Shown: in pieces, positions 55,703-64,000 of the stretch
How the letters are laid out: each line of letters opens with the position of its first letter
Numbering within the stretch: position 1 is the stretch's first letter
Source: Caenorhabditis remanei
Taxonomy: Eukaryota > Nematoda > Chromadorea > Rhabditida > Rhabditidae
Reading direction: 5' to 3'
Length of the DNA stretch: 64,000 bases
NCBI RefSeq assembly: GCF_010183535.1
Contig: NC_071332.1
Location: 1,984,001 to 2,048,000 of the forward strand
Notes under the pieces: model-generated
What the model was told of the DNA's origin: nothing
Database searches by the model: none
The model's input: only the letters and a program-made list of their open reading frames with translations
Made by a program: the position numbers and the translations under genes

Positions 55703-57186
55703 TTATTCCTCTTCCTTTCGAATTCGTTTAATTACTTTGTGTATCCCTGCCCATTCTTTTTTATCCAAAGTTCCACGGTAAACCAACACTACAATTGATT
55801 GTGGGAGAACGATTGTTCTAATCGAATTAGTGAGCGACGATCCGTAGATTCTTGATTTTTTCACAGTGAAATAGAAATCTTCGTTAGCCAAGGTTATCGT
55901 TTTGTTTGCTTCTTTTTTCGAGTCAGTTAGCGAGTAATTTATAATATGTGCGGCGGAATCATCCTGGAATAAGTTCAGCTCACACATAGAAAACGTTTTT
56001 CTAAAAACTGTCAAAACTTTCAAGAGACTCACAGTCAGCATCGGCAGTCCTTCGGCAACTCTGAGCGATCGCATTGTGTTGTCAATTATTCCCGAAGTGA
56101 CCAGTTTTTGGGAAGTATTGAAAATCTCCAGGTTCTCTTGAGCATAATTTACGGCGTTTCTATGGACAACTGAAATTGTAAAAAAAATTACATGGAATGA
56201 CTCCCGACTGTCCTTGCATTTGCAGCAGAAAGACAGTTGTTTCTCGATGGAGCGCACTTACCAGAATTTATCAATAGAGCATGTTTGCAGAGAGTTCTCA
56301 ATAGAGCGCGATTGCACTCTTATGTATAAAATTGTCAGTAGAGCGCGTTCGTAACGTTAAAATGATAGGCTATCCACAGGGCGCACTTGCTACAAGCTAT
56401 CAGTGGAGCACGTTTGCAGAGAGTACTCAATAGAGCGCAGCTGCATCTAATTTGAAATTGTTGTCAGTAGAGCTAATTTTGCGCTCTATTGAGTACTCTC
56501 TGCAAACGTGCTCCACTGATAGCTTGTAGCAAGTGCGCCCTGTGGATAGCCTATCATTTTAACGTTACGAACGCGCTCTACTGACAAATTTCTACGTAAG
56601 AGTGCAATCGCGCTCTATTGAGAACTCTCTGCAAACATGCTCTATTGATAAATTCTGGTAAGTGCGCTCCATCGAGAAACAACTGTCTTTGAACCGAACT
56701 TGGGTGACAGTTTTCCAAAAGCGACTTCTCTGCCGACTGCGCCAGTCGAGCACACTTCTCTTTTGGAGTTCGGGAATATATAAAGAGGCGTTACGGAAGA
56801 TTGTGGGCAGAGGGCACAGTTGTCCGGAATCCGGAAGTTCCGGGTTTTTTTTTGAAATTCCGGTTCCGGTTCCGGGTTGCGGAATATGAAAATTTTCATT
56901 CCGGTTCCGGATTCCGGATTTCGGTTTTTTGAAATTGTTTTCCGGAAAAAAACTGGTCTTTGGTCTTATTGTCGACTTGTTTATCTTTTTACCTGGATTG
57001 AAATGTGAATGTCCTTGGCAGTAGTAGAAGTTGTGAGTACGGAGGAAAAAAGAGAATGCGTTGGCTAAATTAAATGTTCGCAGGAAGCTGTTCTCTGGAC
57101 TGACTCGATATTCATCATATCCTTCCTCATATTCAGCAACTGCAGTCTCGAATTTATCGAGAGCGTCATTAAAGCATCGAGAATTC
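55703..57186 (-). CDS. Orphan protein C2, at least 3 exons, ~197 aa
   Basis: Exons in transcript order: 57186-56993, 56169-56033 and 55963-55703; the phases join and end at TAA. The upstream end is unsettled: a donor after 57239 leaves AT, which with the first G of the next exon makes a split ATG, so that a start spanning the intron is possible; a longer N-terminus further upstream is equally possible. The protein has a CF...AL...Y..GY region, an RTHNFYYCQGHSHF segment and a C-terminal part with LPQSIVVLVYRG and KEWAGIHKVIKRIR. No known domain, signal peptide or membrane span recognised. It is tail-to-tail with ttll-5 (stops 365 bp apart). Its inverted duplicate C1 (19365-20904) lacks the middle exon. 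Equal exon lengths in the two copies argue for real coding exons. Confidence 0.6.
56231..56688. repeat. Young palindrome of AATAGAGCGC units, arms ~215 bp (intron of C2)
   Basis: Starts AGACAGTTGTTTCTCGATGG and ends CCATCGAGAAACAACTGTCT. The arms are almost identical through CGTAACGTTAAAATGATAGG, with a few bases of loop near 56470. The near identity indicates recent formation. Confidence 0.9.
56691..56745 (-). repeat. tRNA-like (SINE-type) element, copy 3
   Basis: Reverse strand: TGGCGCAGTCGG (complement of 56733-56744), GGAAAACTGTCACCCAAG and GTTCGGTTC near the end. Closest to copy 1 at 19979-20036, as expected from the C1/C2 duplication. Confidence 0.5.
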
Positions 57187-57240
57187 CTATAACGAAACGT
57201 TTTGTTGAACAGGCCTATTGATTGCGAGAAAATATTACAT

Positions 57241-58293
57241 AGGGTCCGAATGGTTCGATCGTCTCAAGTCGAGGACAGTTCTTGTTGGAAATGTTCGATT
57301 TTTCGTTTAATTTCTCATAACAACAAAAAACTGTCCTCAAAACCAGAAAAAGTTGTTCACGTTTTTAGTTTGTAGGATTATAATTATTAAGCAGAGTTTT
57401 CAAAGGTTCACGAATAATAATAATAATATTTTTAGAAGTTAGTTTTTCCATTGGATTGTCTCCGCTTGGCTTTGTTCATTTCTTGAAGATCTAAACGTTT
57501 TGCAATAGTTTGTTTTGTATACAGTGATGAATAATGCGGACAACTTTGGCCGTTTTCAGTGGAAAGTGTCTAACTTTAACAGGGTGTTACGGTATCACTG
57601 ATTGTCCCACCAAGTCAAATGCTTTTATGAATCGTATAGATCAAAAGTAAAACTTCATGTTTGTAGTTGACAACTTTTTTGTACGGACACACCCTAGAGA
57701 GTTATATATCGACAAAGTAATTTCGCTCTCACATGGAATGCATTTTGACTGCCCCCCCCCCCTACCGATTTTTTTTGCTCATTCGATGAGTTTTGTAAAT
57801 AAACTATGAACCGTAAAGGGTTTCGTGAAGTGACCTGGTTTTTGAAAAATTTAGATTTTTCGAATAAAACATTTTTGTTTTTAGTATTAAAAAAATTTAT
57901 TTTTTTCAAGGCCTTGATGTAATATGCAAAAAAAGAGATTTTAACATAAATGTAGAAAATTCCAAGGCTTTCAGAGAAAATATAAAATTGTTCAAAAAAT
58001 TCATTTTTAAATGTGCAATTTTTAAAAAAGCTCCATCTCAAAATTTCAAAATTTTCAAACCGTTCTAAAATATTAAACGAAATAACTTCTTTTTTTTTCA
58101 GTTTAGGGTAGAAAGTGCAAAAGATGAATTTATAGGAGGGAAAATCTGTAAATCTATAAATTCAAAACAGAAAAATTGATTTTTCAACTCAAAATTCTTC
58201 AATTGAAATTAGATATTTGACTGTATAAACAAATCTCTCACAATACTATGTTACCCTCACTGTGTACTTGCAGATAATGTTCTTGATCTGAGT
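57241..58293. other. 5' flank of C2 and intergenic DNA; no further gene supported
   Basis: 57241-57600 is shared with 18970-19304 (inverted), including CCAGAAAAAGTTGTTCACG. 57640-57720 is a half palindrome of the GTAGTTGACAAC family. A C11 tract lies at 57752-57762. The rest is AT-rich without exons. Confidence 0.5.
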
Positions 58294-58595
58294 CCTTTTC
58301 AAGACTACTGAAGTCATCATAACAATTAACAATCAAAAAGTCCGTTTCTATGTTTCATGATCCGGAACATACTTTTCATACTTTCATACTTGCCATACTT
58401 TTCGGCGTATGTCAACGGAGCGCGGTTTCGCGAGGTTCATCATCATTACCCAGTGTGTTCTTCTGTTGTGTGGGCATCCGCAATTTGTCGTCAGGTACTG
58501 TCCATTCAGGAATCAATAGACAGATGTGTACTCACCGGCCCTCTGTCTTTCTTTCTAAGCGGACCATATTATTTCTACTGTTTCACACATGCAAA

Positions 58596-60723
58596 ATGAC
58601 CTTCCCCCTTCTCAAACTCCCCTTTCTAGCTATCCAAAACGTGTTACAGAATCTTGACGCCCCAGATAAGTAGGTTATCAATTATCAATCTTTTTTAATT
58701 AACTTAATTTCCTATATCAGATTCGACTTCTCCACTTGCTCTCGAAAATGTCATCGTCTTGTCAAATGTACGCGTCATCCATACACTGGAATCGATATAA
58801 TTGTGGGAAGTGGTAGAAGTTATGCATCAGTGATATTAAGAGCTGGAGATAGGACATGCTATGATTGGTACTGTAGAGGACAAGAATATTCGAGGATGAG
58901 AGTGAGGAAGGATAGACGAACAGTTGGAGATATGACGATTGTTTTCAGGTGAGTTAGTTTCTCAAAACTGGTGCGAATTATGCATAAGTACTATTTATAC
59001 ATAATTAGGACTAGTCTTAATAGGCTGTTATGCAGTTATAGAAATTTTAGTTCTGATTAAAAAGTGAATTCCGGAATTTTTGAAAATCCGCGCAATATTG
59101 AATTTGCTGCGTCGCTGTTTAATTTCGACACGGAGCTTACTAGGGAAGGTCACCGAGTCAGTGCGGAGATTAGAAAGCTGAGAAAATGCTGATTCCACAT
59201 GTAAATTCAGTTTTTGCCCTCGACGTCTAGTATTTGAGAAAAACAAGGTCAAAGTCAGTTATTTTCACACGTCTGTAAAGTCCAAATTTTGACCTCGTTT
59301 TTCTCAAATATCTGACCTGGGGCAAAACCTGTATATATATATTTGGAATCAGCGTTTTCTCAGCTTTCCAATGATATAGGCCACGTCCTGTAACTCGAAA
59401 GAAAGTCCGTGACATCTCTAGTTAAAAGAAACTTAATTTTTGAAATTTTCCACCAAAACTGTTCTAGATTACTGGTTCTTCCCCATATCAGAGCTTCCCG
59501 ATTTCGAAGTGATAAGTATCAAAACCGTCTAATCTTGGTCTAATTACTTGAAAAATAGTCTTGCAATCGGTTCTGATTTGTACCAGCTCTACGGGCCGTT
59601 CACAAGCCCCTAGGCACCAAAATGACCCAAGGAACTACTGACGCTTTAAAAGTGCAAATTCTTATTGCAGCTTAAAGGCGTATCGCAAAAAAGGTTTCAT
59701 ACAGTTTACAAAGTTTACTAAATCAACCGTTTTCTACCGAATTCGGCGGATTTGTTGTGTTTTATAGCAATTAAACTTCGAAATTTTCCTTAAACTTATT
59801 TTTAATATCCAAAAAGGCACAGTAGATTTCTGTCGCTTTTTCCGTCGCGCTGACTCAATAAAGAAGTAGATTTTGGAGTGATACGGTGCTTTGGGGTTCT
59901 GATATGGGCAGTTTTGAATTCACTCCGTCTAAGATTCCCATTTTTTCCAGAAAAAAACCGGATAAAATGGAAACCGGAGGATTGATGGCCGATAAGTTAA
60001 AAGTGCTCTATAAATACATATCAGACCTTTTCAACATCCCAATTTTAACATATGAATATGGTAACACATTGAACGTTAAACTCCTCCCAATGGCACTGGG
60101 AATCAAAAAATGTGAACAAATGATCATCACGGCAGTGAGAGATTACACTCTCGACATTCCTCATTTGAGATATGTAATTGACAACGTGGAAGTTTCGAAA
60201 AAACTGTACATCGGATATTATCCGCATTATTCTGATTTCCGAATGGAATCTGCTAGATTCTCAATGGATATTCTTCATCTAAGCACTGCTGCTTTTATCA
60301 CACGCGACGTATTTTTAAATATGGACTGTTCCGTAATAGAAATGAATGAGGCTAGTCTATCTTCTGAAGACATTTTGGATTTCATCAATCAATGGTTTTA
60401 TTCTGAAAATACACGATTTGAGAGACTATTAGTAGAATCAGATAACCTGAAAACCCAATTGGATCTCAATGGTTTTAATCCAAGACCATGGAATTCAAGT
60501 GTTAGAGGACAGTACTATGAGTGAGTCTAATTTATTAATTTACAAATTGGATAATTATAAAATGGATAATTATAATTATTTCAGTGAAAGAAAGCATATG
60601 AACTTTTCGAGTGGATTGGATATCATCCGAAGCGATGGTCTTCTCGCAACAGTCAAGCAGTCTGAAGCAGGAGCGATGGAGTTCGTTGTTTGGAAGAATC
60701 GATTCCCAGTTTATCTCTATTGA
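58596..60723 (+). CDS. F-box / FBA_2 protein (copy A2), 4 exons, 336 aa
   Basis: Exons 58596-58669, 58721-58948, 59951-60520 and 60585-60723. Phases 2, 2 and 2 join (1011 nt). Protein length and all exon lengths equal those of A1, and most residues are identical. F-box at ~3-45 (FPLLKLPFLAIQNVL ... SRKCHRLVK); FBA_2 at ~220-265 (DFINQWFYSENTRFERLL). Intron 2 is 1.0 kb against 0.29 kb in A1, because it gained a palindromic element (59140-59421) and other sequence. Differences from A1 cluster in exon 3, the presumed substrate-binding part. No frameshift or stop is present, so both copies look functional. Probable SCF receptor; target unknown. Confidence 0.85.
59140..59421. repeat. Palindromic element (copy 2) in A2 intron 2
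   Basis: TAGGGAAGGTCACCGAGTC at the left, with its degenerate complement ending near 59421. The arms share TGATTCCA(A/C)AT and TTTTTCTCAAAT. Homologous to 516-1063 but with a shorter centre. Confidence 0.7.
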
Positions 60724-60761
60724 AACAGTCTCTCCGTTCCCTTTTTGTATACAATACGAAA

Positions 60762-61197
60762 ACTCATGAGGACTGAAATCATAATTTTGATTTGTTTTAG
60801 ATCCCGATACTTCAGAAAATTCTAAGAAACTTTTATCACTGACTCGTATGCTGAATATTACTCTAAACCACACAATTCCCGTTCTCCTGACTCAAAAGGA
60901 GCTTTCGTGGAAGAGTTTTTCATGCGCTGCCGTGAAGTCCTCGCGGACAAGATTTTTTGTTTTTTCCAACAAATGCTCGTGCTTTCCTCAATTTATATAG
61001 CAACCGAACAAAACAACTACAAAACATTGATGGAAACAGTGAACGAACGAGGATTTGAACAAAAATCTTGTCCGAGAGGACTACACGGCCACGTGGAAAA
61101 ACCGTTCCACCATAGCTCCCTTTTAAGTCAGAAGAACAATTTTGTCCGAAAAAATAAATAAATAAAGTGACTTCAGTCCTCCTTTAAACCTATTAAA
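60762..61197. mobile_element. ~435-bp insertion downstream of A2, absent from A1
   Basis: A1 reads ACAATACGAAAA directly into ATCTATTATTCTTATAC. A2 has the same flanks with this block between them. The ends carry GAGGACTGAAATC and GACTTCAGTCCTC as imperfect inverted repeats, and inner parts carry GTCCTCGCGGACAAGATT and AATCTTGTCCGAGAGGAC, also inverted. A small non-autonomous element inserted after the A duplication. Confidence 0.65.
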
Positions 61198-61429
61198 TCT
61201 ATTATTCTTATACTGCTACTAATACATAAATAAATTAATTCTCAATATCCTGTATTTTTAAAACTATTTTGTAGTTGTGATTGATAAAAGAACGATTGAC
61301 CAGATAAGCTCTTCGGTCTTCAGACGATGAAAACTAGATTCTGATTGGAATACAATGTTGACAGTATCAACATGTTGCTCACTGGATTGGGTAATCAAGG
61401 TGTTAATACGGCTCAAATTCATGCACCCG

Positions 61430-61680
61430 AAAATTTGGAAGGCATTTTGTCAATGTTGAATAATAACAATGACCATAATTCTAACAACTTGGGTCGTTTT
61501 CAGTTGAAATTGTCCAACTAATCTGATTTCCAACTAATTTGTCTCGAATAAAGAATTTGGAACATTTCATTCTGAAAGTGACTTTTCGCTCCCTAAAACT
61601 TCCGCTGGCGTACCTTTGCCGCATTTTCCTACCTGACAATTTTTTGATTCCAGTTGTCTGATAATAATAATAATAATGAT
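61430..61680 (+). pseudogene. ttll-5 intron-4 end fragment downstream of A2
   Basis: ATTTCATTCTGAAAGTGAC, CCGCTGGCGTACCTTTG and a final CCAGTTGTCTGAT follow the order of the 3' end of ttll-5 intron 4 and the first bases of exon E (49744). Coding match stops after about 9 bases. The equivalent place after A1 has a longer fragment (17530-18101). Confidence 0.55.
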
Positions 61681-62224
61681 CCATTCGATCTTTCGTTGTG
61701 CGAGAGAAAAAACCGGGAGAAAACTATAAAAATATACAACAAGAAGGGGTGAATAAATAAGTAAGATGAGTTATAGGATCCGCAAAGAGTCCAGTGCTCA
61801 AATTATTGGAAAAATGGTCTGTAATGGGTGTTGGCGGAGTCGAGACGCAAAAGTTTGTTCGGTTACAGTTTTAAGGAAGAAGGGTACAAAATGTTTATGG
61901 AGAAATGAATCTTCTTTTAACCGCAAAGTACTCCTTCCACTTTTTTTCAGTTTTATTTTGCAACAGTTATATTTTTCCGATTCCGAAAGTCAAATACCGC
62001 CAATATTTGGGAAAACAATTGAGTTTCTTTCATTATAGAACTTCCGGTCGGATCGGGTGGAGAAGTTGTTCCTTCAGCCCTACAATTCTGCCTTTTATTG
62101 ATTATCTTTCTAATACAAACGCGCTCTGGTGAACTGAACGGTCCTAGTTTTCCCAGAAGTCATATTCTATTGATTTCGTGTGGCTGGGCCTTGTTCGCAC
62201 TGTTTGCAAAACAGTTTAGAAAAA

Positions 62225-64000
62225 ATGACAATCTCGCTACTCAAACTACCATTTATACCGCTGCAACTAATTCTTCTCAATGCAAGTTTAGCGGAGCTGT
62301 AAGTCCGAAAGTTATCAATTAAGAGACACTATCAGTAATAGTAAGAATGTTTGTGTTGATACTTGGCACAGTTGCAAAAAGTTGTTTCAATCCGAACTCT
62401 TTTCAAAGCCTACTGACGTCTTCATAGGAAAATATGCCCAAGACTTCTCACTCGAAAATTCATAAAAATTTCAATATTCCAGATAACCCTGCGAAACTTT
62501 CTTCTTTGCAAGGGATCAGTACTTGAAATTTATGGCTTCTGTACGAATTATTGATAAAAACGTTGAAAATTGGAAAAAAATTTGATGAAGAAAAAAAACG
62601 AATTTATTTGAATTTTTCGCGAACATTTTTTGAGAACAGTTGAAAAAAAAACATAAAAATGGAATTCAGTTCAACGGTTTCTAGAATGTCTGGGGGAAAA
62701 AATTTGTCTGAAGATCAAAAACACTCCTTCAATGTACAGAAAGTTTCGCAGAGTTATCTGGAAAATTGAAATTTTTATAGACTTTTGGGTGAAAAGTCAA
62801 TTATGGGCATATTTTCCTAGGATGACGTCATAGGGGACTGGTGACATATTTTTTGTAAACCACTGCCATAGGGGTACATATGCTGTAAAAAAAGTTCAGA
62901 TTGAAACAACTTTTTCATCTGTGCCAAGTACCAACACAAACATTCTTACTATTACTGATAGTGCCTCTTAATGAGAATTCAAAATTAAAACTTTTTCAGA
63001 ATCCATTTCTCTATGATATCCAAAAGATGTTATCGAATAGTAAGAAGACTCAGAATTCCATATTTGACGTTGTTAGAAATGCGGGTCAACAGAGAATCCA
63101 CGTGTGTTAAGCTGAAATCAGGAAAAGACATTTTAGGGGGTTGGCATTTTTTGAATTACGAGGAAGATGAAGATGAACAGATGAAACCAATAGAAATGAC
63201 GATTGGAGGGTGTCCCATGAAGACGTGGTGAGTTTTTTTACTGGGAAGTTGCTCTCTATTTCACTTTTTCAGCATCCTCGATGATCACATCTACTCATTT
63301 ACTCTTCATGATGTCAAGATATCAGTCAGAGCTGGATCTCACTATCTGATGGATTTATTCAAACTAGAAATTTATAAAGCATGGCTCGACGCAGACCAAG
63401 TTCCATTTGCGAGAAGTCCTTATTTCTACCCATTTAAAAATTTGAAAGACATATGGATCTTTGGAGAAAAACAGATGGATCCTGACGACTTCAAATACTT
63501 AGTGGAGAATATAGCACCAAGTTATAATCTTTCAATCAATCTCCCTTTTGATCCAAAATTCAAATTTGAGACGTTTAAAAGTTATTGTTCGGATTATCTA
63601 GCAATCGGAAAAAGAGCTCATTGGATTACAAGCAAAATGTTTCATAGCTTTGATAATGTTCATTTACAACTGTTCGGTTGTAAAATGACTGCAGTGGATT
63701 GTCAATTATTTATTAGTCGATGGTTTCACTCGAGTAATACACGGTTTGAAACTTTAATGCTCAAATTTATAAAAGTTCCGGACGCTTATGATTTCACTGG
63801 ATACGAATTGTTGCCATTTGATAGAGAACGGAGAGGATTCGCGTTCAAGTGAGTATAGTGTGTATCAGAGTTGCATGAGAGTGAACATTTCTTAACCGGA
63901 AGTCGGGAATAAAAAAACCCTCTCACTGCTTATTTTTCCAGAACCCGCTTCAACCACTACATAGATTGCACCGACGGATTAGATATCATTCGCTCCGATG
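62225..64000 (+). CDS. F-box / FBA_2 protein (copy B2), 3' end beyond window
   Basis: Exons 62225-62298, 63000-63227, 63273-63848 and 63942 to the window edge. Phases 2, 2 and 2 join, and exons 1-3 have the same lengths as in B1. F-box: SLLKLPFIPLQLILLN ... FSMISKRCYRIVR. FBA_2: LFISRWFHSSNTRFETL in exon 3. The last exon starts TRFNHYIDCTDG and is cut after about 20 codons (DIIRSDG). Intron 1 (701 bp) is almost entirely a TTAA-flanked element like TE1 of B1. The protein is close to B1 and in the inverse orientation. No disabling change is seen in the part present. Confidence 0.82.
62319..62971. mobile_element. TTAA-flanked palindromic element in B2 intron 1
   Basis: (TTAA)GAGACACTATCAGTAATAG at the left and CTATTACTGATAGTGCCTC(TTAA) at the right. 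The arms share GTTGCAAAAAGTTGTTTCAATC and CCTAGGATGACGTCATAGG. It occupies the same intron position as TE1 in B1, but is shorter and has no nested (GGCCG)n element. Confidence 0.75.

Overview
This window looks like nuclear DNA from a Caenorhabditis nematode. The genes are split by GT-AG introns with TTTTCAG-type acceptors, the non-coding DNA is AT-rich, and it is packed with small palindromic elements. The gene content also fits: F-box/FBA_2 genes, a ttll-5 tubulin glutamylase and a nitrobindin-like secreted protein. The dispersed (GGCCG)n elements resemble those of the briggsae/nigoni/remanei side of the genus, but the species cannot be fixed from the sequence alone. All exon models were built by hand from splice sites, reading-frame continuity and comparison between paralogues.

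Layout. 1-10.3 kb is gene-poor: it holds only the first exon of a minus-strand membrane protein that runs off the left edge (1195-1317), plus palindromes and poly-G tracts. 10.37-13.19 kb carries a five-exon minus-strand secreted nitrobindin/THAP4-like gene. 15.6-27.5 kb is a duplication-rich block: F-box gene A1 (+), a ttll-5 exon relic split by a mobile element, pseudogene C1 (+), an inverted copy of the last ttll-5 exon, a relic F-box exon, and F-box gene B1 (-), whose first intron is swollen by nested TTAA-flanked elements. 28.7-55.3 kb is the core: a coiled-coil gene of unknown function (366 aa), a nine-exon homologue of C12orf4/FERRY3 (548 aa) and an eight-exon ttll-5 orthologue (about 692 aa). 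The introns of the last two are unusually long and built almost entirely of short repeat families. 55.3-64 kb mirrors the left block: C2 (-, tail-to-tail with ttll-5), A2 (+) and B2 (+, cut by the right edge).

The most notable feature is the pair of blocks flanking the core. A1/A2, B1/B2 and C1/C2 are paralogous pairs, but in different relative orientations (A direct, B and C inverted). Pieces of ttll-5 (the end of an exon-E intron, an exon-E fragment, the last exon) have been carried to both sides. F-box/FBA_2 proteins are expected to act as substrate receptors of SCF ubiquitin ligases, TTLL-5 as a tubulin polyglutamylase and FERRY3 in early-endosome mRNA transport. Nothing in the sequence ties these into one pathway.
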